Source of the DNA: Candidatus Harpocratesius repetitus
GTDB lineage: Archaea; Asgardarchaeota; Lokiarchaeia; Sigyniarchaeales; Promethearchaeaceae
Direction of reading: 5' to 3'
Length of the DNA stretch: 64,000 nucleotides
NCBI GenBank assembly: GCA_021498095.1
Contig: JAIZWK010000001.1
Location: 3,101,450 to 3,165,449 of the forward strand
The notes beneath the pieces are model-generated. The model was not told where the DNA came from. It saw only the letters and a list, made by a program, of their open reading frames with translations, and ran no database searches. The position numbers were made by a program, and so were the translations under genes. This document shows positions 44,955 to 54,426 of the stretch, piece after piece (the stretch's first letter is position 1; the number at the start of each line of letters is the position of its first letter).

Positions 44955-46493
44955 TTATATTTTTTCTATGGTCATGCTTCCCATTCCAATTGGAGGATGA
45001 GAATTATAGTATTCAAGAGCTGCATCTAATTCGGTTTGGCTTTCAGCATATATGCGAAATACAACGTCTCCAGGCTGAATTTTTGTGCCAATTTTTTTTT
45101 CTAACTCAATACCTGCCTTTTTATTCCCTGGACAACCCGCCAATTTCGCAATTTGATTTATTGAATGATTATCGATCGAAGCTACTATTCCCTCAATTTC
45201 TGATCGAATTTCGATTGAATAGGAACCTACAGAAATATCTTCAGGTCGGATATTGGGATTACCCCCTTGAGCTTGAATAATAGCCCTCATTTTTTGAAGT
45301 GCCTTTCCGGATAACAAAATTTCCATTGCAAGTTCCTTTCCATGACCATCTGGTGCCTTACCTGCCATTTCAAGAAGGATTCCAGCTAAATCAGTTGATT
45401 TATTCAATAAACTTGAAGGACCTAATTGAGGGTTGTGTAACAGTCGTAATGCCTCTCTAGCTTCTAAAGCAGGACCTACAGCATGTCCTATTGGTTGTTC
45501 TGCTGAAGTTAATACGCAAGTTGTTTCAATTCCGATTCGTCGGGCAATCTCTTTGAATCTTATGGCAAATTTCTTTCCCTTACCAATTGTTGGAAATTTA
45601 GTTCCAGGACCGACAGGAATATCCAAAACAAGCTTCTTTACACCCATAGCCATTTTTTTAGAAAGAATTGAAGAGATCATTAGATCAAGCGGATCTATAC
45701 TTAAGATTTTTTGAATGCTTAATAATACATCAGTTGCAGGGCTTGAATTCATGGAACCAGCCCAAAATATTCCCGCATGTTCCTTCTCAAGAATTTGAAG
45801 CATTTCTTCCTTTGAATATGTCACATTAGCAAAAACTTCCATGCTATCTGCTGTTCCTGATGGGCTGGTAATCGCTCTTGTACTTGTTTTGGGGATCAAT
45901 AAACCTGAAGCAGAAATTATAGGAACGATTATCAGAGAAATTTTATTCCCAGGGACTCCACCTGTAGAATGTTTATCATAACAATCTTCCCCAAAATCGA
46001 GAATATCTCCAGAATTTGCCAGATTATAGACTAAATCCACAATTTCATCGTCGATCAAACCATTTATGTGAACACCTATAATAAAAGCAGCTAATTCTAC
46101 ATTTAGCAATTTTTCTTCAGCACAATCTTTGACAATCTCTATGATATCTTGTGTGGAAAGTGTTTTTCCTTCTATTTTTCTTTTAATAGCACTAAATGAT
46201 TTAGGTCGATTTGCTTTAATTAATTCTACGCCAGAATGTGGAAGATCCCTCTTGATTTTTTCTCCAATCTCATCATAAAGCCCAACACAACCCTTTGAGA
46301 GTAATTCTTCATTAGTGGCGAAGTCAACTATTGCAATTATTCCTGGCTCTTTAATTCTACCCACTTCATTAATGGGAAATACTCTAACACGATCACCTTG
46401 CTTAACGCCTAGATTGAAGGCGTCATCAGGATGCATTACAACAATTTTAACTCCTCCAGTGGATAAGCCAAAGAATTTAGTTTCAAATCGCAT
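44955..46493 (-). CDS. deoA: AMP phosphorylase (thymidine-phosphorylase-like), paralogue 2
   Basis: A 512-residue paralogue of the gene at 42291, colinear throughout. Shared blocks are KHSTGGVPGNK, TSTRAITSPSGTADSMEV, KKMAMGVKKLVLDIPVGPGTKFPT and QPIGHAVGPALEAREALRLL. A TTG at 46499 is in frame, but ATG 46493 (MRFETKFF) matches the family start. The segment around SMNSSPATDVLLSIQKILSIDPLDLM differs from paralogue 1 (ALDSAPADNTFIRIEKPLSMDPFPIM), so substrate use may have changed. Both genes read the same way, with the sugar kinase between them. Nucleoside-5'-phosphate or nucleoside cleavage is the likely activity. Confidence 0.88.
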   Translation of the reverse strand: MRFETKFFGLSTGGVKIVVMHPDDAFNLGVKQGDRVRVFPINEVGRIKEPGIIAIVDFATNEELLSKGCVGLYDEIGEKIKRDLPHSGVELIKANRPKSFSAIKRKIEGKTLSTQDIIEIVKDCAEEKLLNVELAAFIIGVHINGLIDDEIVDLVYNLANSGDILDFGEDCYDKHSTGGVPGNKISLIIVPIISASGLLIPKTSTRAITSPSGTADSMEVFANVTYSKEEMLQILEKEHAGIFWAGSMNSSPATDVLLSIQKILSIDPLDLMISSILSKKMAMGVKKLVLDIPVGPGTKFPTIGKGKKFAIRFKEIARRIGIETTCVLTSAEQPIGHAVGPALEAREALRLLHNPQLGPSSLLNKSTDLAGILLEMAGKAPDGHGKELAMEILLSGKALQKMRAIIQAQGGNPNIRPEDISVGSYSIEIRSEIEGIVASIDNHSINQIAKLAGCPGNKKAGIELEKKIGTKIQPGDVVFRIYAESQTELDAALEYYNSHPPIGMGSMTIEKI

Positions 46494-46523
46494 TTTCAAT
46501 TAATTACCATTTTACTTCATTAC

Positions 46524-47003
46524 TTAAATAGTTAGATATATCTTCTTCTTATCTAAAATGTATGCACAAAACCATAACAATGCTACATTTACCAAGCCAA
46601 TTACAATTATAATACCCCATGAAATTGTTTCAGGTATAATTATTACAGTTATCGCAAGAATAATGGCATGAATTATATAGAGAACAAACGAATTTCTTCC
46701 TTGTGGGCGAAAAATCGAATTATTACAGCAGCTCAACTCTTTATGTTCAAGAATATACCATAACAAAATTAAAAATAAAGCACCTAGTCCAATTGAAAGA
46801 GAGATATATGAGAAATTTACCCTATGTTTACTTATTCCTAAAAAAATTGAAGAAATAATGCCAATAATTGAAAAGGATGCACCAAATATGATAATACTTA
46901 AAATCCTCTTCTCTTGAAATAATTCGCCAATAATTGTTGCAATAATCATCATTATCGCCCAACCAATTCCACCAATTATTCCACCATGAGAATAATTAGT
47001 ATT
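46524..47003 (-). pseudogene. C-terminal fragment of a DUF1624/heparan-acetyltransferase-like protein
   Basis: An open frame of 142 codons from ATG 46952, extending without a start to 47003. It has four to five membrane spans. The stretch GRNSFVLYIIHAIILA is the penultimate helix motif of acyltransferase families related to heparan-alpha-glucosaminide N-acetyltransferase. The catalytic N-terminal part is absent and a TAA lies at 47004-47006, so this is probably a 5'-truncated remnant. A small intact membrane protein is the alternative. Related to the full-length enzyme at 25936. Confidence 0.55.
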
Positions 47004-47055
47004 TTATATGTTGTGTAAAGAGCGAAAAAAAAGGAATAAGATTAAAGAATATTTG

Positions 47056-48372
47056 TTAAAGATTAATTGTAATAGGGATATCCGCCGAAAATGGTCCTTT
47101 TCTATTTCCATCTTCATCTTTAAAGGTTACAACAGTTCGAATTGGAATTTCTCCGACATCAAATGCTTTTACTAGAATCTGCCAATGCATATCTTCATTA
47201 GGACTAAGCGAATAGATGTTCTTCTTAAGAGTGCCGCGCATCATCTTTAAATCTTCTGGAAATTCGAATTCAATCTCAATTTCCATAGCATTACCATCGC
47301 TGTTATTTGATATGTGCACTTCAACAGGAAAAGATTGATTTATTACAGGAGTTTTCTGAGGTGTCAAAGTAATACCTAATACTGCATCTGGAGAAGTAAT
47401 TTTTATATCTTTTCTCTCTGATTCTAAAGAAAAATTAAATTTCCCATCAACATTCATAACTAATTTAATCGGTCCAATAAAAGATGTGCCAGGAATATTT
47501 GATCGCAAGATATATCTAAGTTTTTCTTTCCCAAACTCTTTAAAATTTAACTTTATGGGTAATTCGGGTCGTTCTTTTATACTTAGATTGTCTCCAATAT
47601 TAATATGTAATTCAGAGATATTTAAAAGAGTGAATTCATGAGGGACTACCCTATAATTTGCAAATTCACATAATCTAGATGTATCTACTATTGCATTGAC
47701 TTCAATCAAAGAATCTCGCTCATATTCAGTCTCTTCCAGTGGTATTTCAAGAAGTACCATTAATGATGCAAGAGCAACTACTAAAGATTCTTTAATTAAT
47801 AAATTCTCCATTTCACTATATTGGAATAAGGAATAATTATCAAGCAAATCATCAATATGTTTTTCATTTTTATTGATCACAGCATTTGTTACGTGTTGAA
47901 CGATTTTTAACACTAAATTAGAATTAAATAAATCTGGACCTATTTGTGCTTTAAATCGTTTAACGTAAGTAATTCCCTCTTGATATTTACCTTGAACAAA
48001 ATAACAGAGAAATGCAAATCCGATATTTTCTGCTGCAAATTCTTCTAACTTTGATTTTGCAGCTTTAAGAACAGATTTTGCAGCTACACTGAAATAATCA
48101 CGTGCTTTTTGATAATCCAACAGCCGAAGAGCATCATTGGCAGCTTCCCTTTCAGCTAAAGCTGCTTGATAATATTTCCCTAATCGAGTTAAATTTTTGG
48201 AAGCATAGAAGAAACATTGTTCTGCCACCTTCCACTCTTGAAGTAAAGCGAAAATTTCACCAGCTTTTTTAAATTGAGATGCAGATTTCTTGTATTCTTC
48301 GTTATCTAACAAAATTTCTGCTTTATTCAGCGCAACTTTTGCCTTCTTTCGCAGTTTATCTTCATTAACCAT
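47056..48372 (-). CDS. helical solenoid plus beta-sandwich protein (SNAP/TPR-like)
   Basis: 438 residues. The first 210 are helical hairpins of SNAP/TPR type: KSASQFKKAGEIFALLQEWKVAEQCFFYASKNLTRLGKYYQAALAEREAA, and DYQKARDYFSVAAKSVLKAAK. From about 225 the sequence turns strand-rich with two Ig-like units. The second holds ITLTPQKTPVINQSFPVEVHISNNSDGNAMEIEIEFEFPEDL and ends in a conserved-looking DIPITINL. This order (solenoid then adaptin-ear-like beta sandwich) is reminiscent of eukaryotic trafficking proteins, but that is inference. No signal peptide or membrane span, so it is cytosolic. Confidence 0.65.
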   Translation of the reverse strand: MVNEDKLRKKAKVALNKAEILLDNEEYKKSASQFKKAGEIFALLQEWKVAEQCFFYASKNLTRLGKYYQAALAEREAANDALRLLDYQKARDYFSVAAKSVLKAAKSKLEEFAAENIGFAFLCYFVQGKYQEGITYVKRFKAQIGPDLFNSNLVLKIVQHVTNAVINKNEKHIDDLLDNYSLFQYSEMENLLIKESLVVALASLMVLLEIPLEETEYERDSLIEVNAIVDTSRLCEFANYRVVPHEFTLLNISELHINIGDNLSIKERPELPIKLNFKEFGKEKLRYILRSNIPGTSFIGPIKLVMNVDGKFNFSLESERKDIKITSPDAVLGITLTPQKTPVINQSFPVEVHISNNSDGNAMEIEIEFEFPEDLKMMRGTLKKNIYSLSPNEDMHWQILVKAFDVGEIPIRTVVTFKDEDGNRKGPFSADIPITINL

Positions 48373-48534
48373 ATTAAGAAAAATGAATGCGGACTATATC
48401 TAAAATGTTTCTTATAATGTTAAAATCAAATAAAAATCGACTAAATTATAATCGAATTTACTCTTTTTATAAGCAATTTGATATAAATTTAAAAAGATAT
48501 ATTTTTTAGGCAAGAATAATTAATTTTTTTTAAT

Positions 48535-49089
48535 ATGTTAAAAGAATCTGAATGGAAGGAATTCATGGAATATTCTCGCTCATCTAAAGATGATTTCTTT
48601 AAATCTCATCCTCAATCACCTCTTTCTAAAAGTGATAGAGCCAATTTTGATGGTTTGAATTATTTTCCCCTTAATTTTGCTTACCGTTTGATATTAAATT
48701 TGTATGAATATTCTGAGAAAGAAACAGTAGAAATTCAAGATACAGGTAATAACTTACGCCATTATTTACGTTGGGGAAAATTTGAATTTACTTTAAAGGG
48801 AAAAAATGCTACACTTCATGTATACAAAAGTCAACCTTCTGATCCAAATCTTTTTCTGCCATTTCGCGACAAAACAAATGGTGATACAACTTATGGTGCA
48901 GGTCGTTATCTGGATTTAGAAGAAGGCCGGGATCAAACAGAAGATGGAAGATGGATTGTCGATTTTAATCGTGCTTATAATCCATTTTGTGCTTACAGCA
49001 ATAATTACGTTTGTCCCTTTGTACCGATAGAAAATTGGCTGGATATTCCAATTGAAGCAGGAGAAAAAAAATTCAACGATGACCATTAA
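48535..49089 (+). CDS. DUF1684 family protein
   Basis: A 184-residue protein matching the DUF1684 pattern: DFFKSHPQSPLSKSDRANFDGLNYFP at the start, LFLPFRDKTNGDTTYGAGRYLDLE, and WIVDFNRAYNPFCAYSNNYVCPFVPIENWLDIPIEAGEK. The conserved Tyr-Gly-x-Gly-Arg-Tyr, Asp-Phe-Asn and Cys residues are present. The family has no assigned reaction that I know of. Its last 4 bases overlap the end of the histidine kinase gene on the other strand. Confidence 0.9.
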   Translation: MLKESEWKEFMEYSRSSKDDFFKSHPQSPLSKSDRANFDGLNYFPLNFAYRLILNLYEYSEKETVEIQDTGNNLRHYLRWGKFEFTLKGKNATLHVYKSQPSDPNLFLPFRDKTNGDTTYGAGRYLDLEEGRDQTEDGRWIVDFNRAYNPFCAYSNNYVCPFVPIENWLDIPIEAGEKKFNDDH

Positions 49090-50852
49090 GGATGATCATT
49101 AAAGATTATTATTAAAGATGAAAGTTTTTTCACAATTTTTATTGCGTCCTTTCCTCCCATTCCTCCTGGAATGGTAAGATCCATAAAAATCAGATTGTAT
49201 GGATCATTCTGAAGTGAATTCTTTTGAAGAAGCGACAAAATTTCATTTCCATCATAACATGAATCCATTTGATAACCCCACTTATTAAATATCTTTTGTA
49301 GAAAACTATGTATTTTCTGATCATCATCCATTACTAAAATTTTTCCTTCTTTTTGAAGTAAAGAACTTCCTTTTTTTTCTAAAGGAGAAACATCTTGAAT
49401 TTCTGAGATGGGAAGATAAATTTCAAATCGAGTACCTTTGTTGACTTCAGAAGTAAAAATTATATGTCCTCCGTGGTTTTTGACTATCGAATAAGCCATG
49501 GTCAACCCTAAACCATTCCCCCCAATTTTAGTTGAGAAATAAGGATCAAAGATTTTTGACCAGTATTTTTTCGGGATTCCAATCCCTGTATCTTGAATTG
49601 CAATTTTGATATAACGCCCATTATTTAAGGGAATTAAAGAATCTGCATGAAGTAATACAACAGAAGCATATATTGTAATTATACCTCCTTCGGGCATAGC
49701 TTGTCTAGAATTAATTATCATATTATTTAGCACTTGACTGATTTGGCTAGAATCAATTTTAACGTGAGGTAAAGCGGGTTGAATTCTAAATTTAGGCTTG
49801 CAATTTGAACCTCTTAAGACAAATCGGGCACTCTCTCGAATTAAACTATTAATATTCGTTACTTTTCGGATGGGTAAACCTCCTTTTGAAAATGTTAACA
49901 GTTGTTTAGCCAAATCTCGCGCTTGAAAAGAAGCCGCTTCTAGATCGTAAATAATATCAATTTGTTCTTCAGTTAAATTTGAAGCATCTATTTTAAGTAA
50001 ATCAATATTCCCTAAGATAGATACTAAAATATTGTTAAAATCATGAGCTATTCCCCCAGCCAGTAGTCCAATTGATTTAATATTCTGTTCACGATATTTT
50101 TCTTCGGTTTGCTTCTTCCTTTGTGTAATATCTCGAGCGATTACTAAAAGACCAACATATTTATTTTCTCTGAAAATAATGCGAGAAAGGATTTCAACAG
50201 GAATAATTTCTCCATTTTTTAATTTTAATGCAATTTCATAAAGAGTTTTATCTGTTTTTTGCATTTTTTTCAATAGTACCATTTTTTGGATTAAAGTATG
50301 AAATTCCTCAGGAATAAAATCAAGGGCAGAACAATCTATCAAATCCTGCTCTGAATATCCCATGATTTCTGAAACTGCAGGATTGATTTTTTTTATAATT
50401 AGATTATTATCAAGGAGAAAAATCATATCCCGCAAATTTTCAACAATTTCACGATATTCTTGTTCCTTTTCAAGAACATCACGCTCGCTCTTTCTTTGAG
50501 CAGTAATATCACGAAAAAAAGTTAAGCTTTCATCTTGGATTTTAATATCCTGCATAATCACCTCTTTAATCTCCCCATTTTTGCAAACAATTTTCCGTTC
50601 TCTAGGTGCGAATGGATCATATCCTGGTAATTTAATGGTTTGTAATATTTTTTTTCGATATTCAATATCTGGATAAGCTTTATAAGACCATGTTTTTTCA
50701 TTTGGTAAATCAATAAGATCATATCCGAATTTTGAATTAAAAGCAGTATTTACATATACAAACCTTCCTCTATTATCTGTAATAACTATCGGTAAGGGAA
50801 AAAATTCGACGATTTTTTGAAAACGTTCTTTTTTGATATTTTCAATCGACAT
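49086..50852 (-). CDS. PAS hybrid histidine kinase with shortened receiver domain
   Basis: 588 residues, soluble. PAS 1 (about 10-125) ends in LTFFRDITAQRKSE; PAS 2 (about 130-250) ends in LVIARDITQRKKQTEE. The phospho-acceptor motif GGIAHDFNNILVS has His at about 270. The ATPase domain shows NNMIINSRQAMPEGG, DTGIGIPKKYW, and DPYFSTKIGGNGLGL. A receiver domain starts near 510 (ILVMDDDQKIHSFL) with phospho-acceptor Asp at about 558 (FMDLTIPGGMGG). It ends 30 residues later, where a full receiver needs about 60 more, so the conserved Thr and Lys are missing. Probably a truncated but expressed gene. The kinase at 9124 has a similar core. Confidence 0.9.
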   Translation of the reverse strand: MSIENIKKERFQKIVEFFPLPIVITDNRGRFVYVNTAFNSKFGYDLIDLPNEKTWSYKAYPDIEYRKKILQTIKLPGYDPFAPRERKIVCKNGEIKEVIMQDIKIQDESLTFFRDITAQRKSERDVLEKEQEYREIVENLRDMIFLLDNNLIIKKINPAVSEIMGYSEQDLIDCSALDFIPEEFHTLIQKMVLLKKMQKTDKTLYEIALKLKNGEIIPVEILSRIIFRENKYVGLLVIARDITQRKKQTEEKYREQNIKSIGLLAGGIAHDFNNILVSILGNIDLLKIDASNLTEEQIDIIYDLEAASFQARDLAKQLLTFSKGGLPIRKVTNINSLIRESARFVLRGSNCKPKFRIQPALPHVKIDSSQISQVLNNMIINSRQAMPEGGIITIYASVVLLHADSLIPLNNGRYIKIAIQDTGIGIPKKYWSKIFDPYFSTKIGGNGLGLTMAYSIVKNHGGHIIFTSEVNKGTRFEIYLPISEIQDVSPLEKKGSSLLQKEGKILVMDDDQKIHSFLQKIFNKWGYQMDSCYDGNEILSLLQKNSLQNDPYNLIFMDLTIPGGMGGKDAIKIVKKLSSLIIIFNDHP

Positions 50853-51011
50853 TAATACTAAAATAGAGTGAAAATCACTAAAAATAGGTTTTTATTAGAA
50901 AGATTTTAATAAAAAAGTGGAAAGTTATCCTTTTTTTATCGTCGATAATTTTTTGGAAAGATAAACATTATTTTTATCCATTTCTATAAATTTATTTTTA
51001 AGGATAAATAT

Positions 51012-52283
51012 TTATCCTTTATTTTTAGTTATACACCACCATTCTTGCTGTGGTGTGAGAAAAAATTTACATCCATTCTGAGTAATTTGAATCATCTCTT
51101 CCAAAGAGACAATACCGTAGTGTGCAGTCTTTACTTCTAATTCTAAGGTAAAAACATTATCTATTTCTATTATTCCTTTTGGTGCTTCTCCATAACGTTC
51201 CCAAAGAGGACCTAATAATATACCACCGTCATGAGCAGCAGTACCAACTTGATGACCTAAAGCATGACCGAATTCTTCATAACCTTGGGAGGTTACATAT
51301 TTTCTGGCAATTTCATCAACTTCAAACCCTCGTACACCAGGATGAATAAATTCTGACGCTTTTTTTATTGCTGTTTTAACAGTTTCAAAAGCGTGAATCA
51401 ATTCCTCTGGGATTTCATCTTTAGTTCCGAAAAACCACATGCGTTGAATATCGGAGCAGTATCCATGATATTTCACCCCAAAATCATTATGAAGAGTATT
51501 ATGTAATTTTGTTATTTGTGTTGAAAGAGGTCCTGTATGACCAACAACTTTATCTGGGCCTGCATCAACCATTGGACAATGCTCCGCCAACCATGCATGA
51601 GATACACCGTATTTTTGCATCTCTTGCTGAAACAAATCATAAATTTCAGTTTCTGTCATTCCAATTGAGATCTGGGAAGAAATGGAATGATTGATTTTAT
51701 CTGTAATTTGACATGCTTCATTTATAAAAGCGATTTCATTAGAAGTTTTTCGTCCTCGCAATTTTTGGATAATTTTTTCTGCAGATTGAAAGCGATCGAC
51801 AAATTCAGGTAGCATTTTTTTTAAAACTTCAAAAAGACCGTGAGATAATCCATCAGCTACAACATCAGTTTCAGAATAATTTAAAGCAATAGATTTTGGA
51901 TTTAGTTGATTTAAAAAAGGTTGTAATATTGCTGAAATTCCTTTTTTATATCCAATTACTTCATCCCAAATACCTTTTCTTTGTTGAGCAGGGACATCAA
52001 AATTACCAACAATTGCAGTTTTTCTAAATTTATTATCTTTATTAGAAAAAATAAAGGCAGAAATCCAAACTAATTCACCACTGATTACCAAATTCTGAAT
52101 AGGATCGGGATTTGAAGCTGTTTCACGAACAACAATCATCCAGCACTCAATATTCTCTTCCTTCATAATTTCTGCGACTTGTTGATGCTTTTCTCGAATT
52201 ATTATAATATTTTCAGCAATGGTGAGTTTACTTTCATCAATTTTTTTAGAGATATTCATAAAATTACCCATATTCTTTTCCAT
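51012..52283 (-). CDS. M24 metallopeptidase (Xaa-Pro aminopeptidase-like)
   Basis: 423 residues. The N-terminal creatinase-like domain runs to about 180. The C-terminal pita-bread domain shows ligands in LHNDFGVKYHGYCSDIQRMWF (two Asp), GHALGHQVG (His), FTLELEV (Glu) and SLEEM (Glu). AWLAEHCPMVDAG and HPGVRGFEVDEIARKY are typical of the family. It probably removes residues before proline. ATGs at codons 1, 5 and 9 (MNISKK) all fit; the third is the most likely start. The 5' flank is A-rich. Confidence 0.92.
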   Translation of the reverse strand: MEKNMGNFMNISKKIDESKLTIAENIIIIREKHQQVAEIMKEENIECWMIVVRETASNPDPIQNLVISGELVWISAFIFSNKDNKFRKTAIVGNFDVPAQQRKGIWDEVIGYKKGISAILQPFLNQLNPKSIALNYSETDVVADGLSHGLFEVLKKMLPEFVDRFQSAEKIIQKLRGRKTSNEIAFINEACQITDKINHSISSQISIGMTETEIYDLFQQEMQKYGVSHAWLAEHCPMVDAGPDKVVGHTGPLSTQITKLHNTLHNDFGVKYHGYCSDIQRMWFFGTKDEIPEELIHAFETVKTAIKKASEFIHPGVRGFEVDEIARKYVTSQGYEEFGHALGHQVGTAAHDGGILLGPLWERYGEAPKGIIEIDNVFTLELEVKTAHYGIVSLEEMIQITQNGCKFFLTPQQEWWCITKNKG

Positions 52284-52454
52284 CGATTTAAAAAAATCAA
52301 TTTAGTATTAAAGACTTTTTTAAAAACGATCCTTTTATCGGCTTGTAAATCATAAATAATGCTTAAATCGATTTAAAATAATAGCAAGAGTTGATTTACT
52401 TTATCTTGATATTTTGAAAAATATACTAGCAATCAATTATTCCATAACTCAAAT

Positions 52455-53015
52455 TTATGAATTCTTTAATTCATTTGCAATTTCAGGATAATCTTGAAAA
52501 AAGTTCAATGCTTCTTCACGGAGTTTTGAAAGAGGAAAAAAACCAGAATGAACTGAACTATCCAATTTCTTTAAAATAAAAGCCCTTTGATACTCTGTCA
52601 AACGTTTATCCATTTGAAAATAAAAATTTTCCATTTCAAATTTTTTATGTTTAGATACAAGCACTTTTAATTCTGACATTGAAGTTTCAATGGTTAAATA
52701 TGGATCATATGTAAGATTCTTTCGAATTCGGTTTAAAATATACAAGATTGAGGAGTGTTCATGATAAAGACGAATCAAGAATTCCTTTTCTACATCTGCA
52801 TCCACTTGAAAAAAATGCAAAATTGCTTTTTCTTCCAAATAAAAATGACGTTCAACCATCCAAATGAATTCTTTTAAAAATCTTGGATTTTCCTCACTAG
52901 ATGTGTGATTATTAAAATATTTTAACAAAGTTTCAATAATATGATCATGATCTTCACTAAATCTCTTTGCAATTGATGATTTTTCAACAAATATATTAGT
53001 TCGATGATTGCTCAT
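52455..53015 (-). CDS. hemerythrin-like HHE domain protein
   Basis: A 186-residue helical protein with the metal-ligand spacing of hemerythrin-like domains: EDHDHIIETLL (His), MVERHFYLEEKAIL (His, Glu), LYHEHSSILYIL (His, Glu), and LVSKHKKFEMENFYFQMD (His, Glu). These bind a di-iron centre and can sense or store oxygen or nitric oxide. It has no membrane or kinase domain. It is divergent from the PIN gene at 53315, separated by 299 AT-rich bases. Confidence 0.85.
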   Translation of the reverse strand: MSNHRTNIFVEKSSIAKRFSEDHDHIIETLLKYFNNHTSSEENPRFLKEFIWMVERHFYLEEKAILHFFQVDADVEKEFLIRLYHEHSSILYILNRIRKNLTYDPYLTIETSMSELKVLVSKHKKFEMENFYFQMDKRLTEYQRAFILKKLDSSVHSGFFPLSKLREEALNFFQDYPEIANELKNS

Positions 53016-53314
53016 ACGATATTGATCACTATAAAATACAGAGGAGAAATTAAACTATATATTTTTATGCTATTTATTATTAAAGCAAACGACAAATTGA
53101 TTATAAAAAAAAGAATTTCAACTATAACAAAAATCGCTCAAATTTAAGAAAATTTTCTTTCTATCTTGGGTAAATCATTCAATATACTTTCCATATTTAA
53201 ATTTTAAACGAAAAAAGCAAGAAAATAGAATCTTTGGTATAGAATTTATCAGATTTTTAGATTTGCTAACATATTTAGATTATTATTTTTTTTGTCGGTT
53301 AATTTATATAGAAA

Positions 53315-54160
53315 ATGTCGCATCTTCCCCCATTCCACTTGGATGATTTCACTTATTATGGCAGTATTTTTGATGTAATTGAAAATGGAGAAAAAGTATT
53401 ACAGCATATTACCAATTATTGCTGTGAATATCCTGTAAATAACTTTTTAACACCTGCAACAAATTATAATGCTTTTTTTAGATTTGCAGGAAAATTAAAT
53501 ATCCCTTTTAGATATTATAATAAATTCACAATTTTTAAAGCACCATCTGAATTAAAGAATGATTTAAATCCATTTATAAAAATAATCAAAAAATTCGAAA
53601 AAAATCACAAAAAACAAGCATCAAGAGTAGATTGTCTAATCGGGTTATATGCTATGATATATCATTGGAAAGTTATTTCCTACGACAACGATTTACTTTT
53701 GGGCCTTCAAAATGAACTTAATATTGAAGTTGATCAAGCTTTTGAGATTAAACGACTCCATTTATCCGGTTCCTTTATCTTAGATACAAATGTACTGATC
53801 TACATTCTAAATAATAATAAAATGCATGCTCATTTTATCAAAGATATCTTTTTAGATGAAAAAATTCACCTGATTATTCCTGTATGTGTCCTTGAAGAAT
53901 TTGAGCGTGTTCAAAAATCTATAAAAAATTCAAATTTGAAAAAAATTAAAGTAAATCAAAATTCAAGAAAAACGATTGATAAAAAACATAAAAATCAAAA
54001 AAACCATAAAAACAATAAAAACCACACTAATTTCTCAAATTATGATATAAATGAGCGTAATATTTTCAAAGGAAAGCATAATAGACGATATGGTAAAAAA
54101 AATCGCTCAAAAAGACATTTTAGAACTAATTTTGATCGATATAATAATTACATAAGATAA
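53315..54160 (+). CDS. PIN-domain protein with unusual order and basic tail
   Basis: 281 residues. A classical PIN start (FILDTNVLIYILNNN, with catalytic Asp) appears only at about residue 155, followed by IPVCVLEEFERV, the acidic second position. Instead of the usual C-terminal acidic part, the protein ends in a Lys/Asn/Arg-rich tail. The block VDCLIGLYAMIYHWKVISYDNDLLLGL at about 110-136 looks like the missing C-terminal PIN half (D-liA-A---- VIT-D-DL). The domain order may be permuted, or two PIN domains may be fused and partly lost. It probably acts on RNA as a Mg-dependent nuclease. No antitoxin is adjacent. Confidence 0.7.
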   Translation: MSHLPPFHLDDFTYYGSIFDVIENGEKVLQHITNYCCEYPVNNFLTPATNYNAFFRFAGKLNIPFRYYNKFTIFKAPSELKNDLNPFIKIIKKFEKNHKKQASRVDCLIGLYAMIYHWKVISYDNDLLLGLQNELNIEVDQAFEIKRLHLSGSFILDTNVLIYILNNNKMHAHFIKDIFLDEKIHLIIPVCVLEEFERVQKSIKNSNLKKIKVNQNSRKTIDKKHKNQKNHKNNKNHTNFSNYDINERNIFKGKHNRRYGKKNRSKRHFRTNFDRYNNYIR

Positions 54161-54322
54161 AATGGAAAATCAAATATAATAAAACAAAAATGAGCCATAA
54201 TAGTAGATATAATTTGATTTAAAAGATTAAAATTATACGAATAGAAAGAAAAAATAATATTGCGATATGTTTACAAGGTATATCGCGGATAAGATATGCA
54301 CTTTTATTTTTTACTAGTCAAA

Positions 54323-54400
54323 CTCGATGGGTTGTCATCCTTGCTGGATCCATCCTGTATGCCACAAAGTTTACGGCAAACATTCATCTGAACCATCGAG
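54323..54400 (-). promoter_or_regulatory. candidate SECIS element 3' of mvhD
   Basis: On the minus strand, 26 bases after the mvhD stop. A closing stem pairs CTCGATGG (54400-54393) with CCATCGAG (54330-54323). Inside, an ATGA (54387-54384) is followed by a helix of TGTTTGCC with GGCATACA (one mismatch), around a loop GTAAACTTTGT that has unpaired AA, and the 3' strand continues with GGAT. An ATGA...AA...GA order is the plan of eukaryotic-type SECIS elements, which direct UGA to be read as selenocysteine. Pairing was done by eye. Confidence 0.5.
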
Positions 54401-54426
54401 ATAGATCGATATGTAATTAATAGCCT

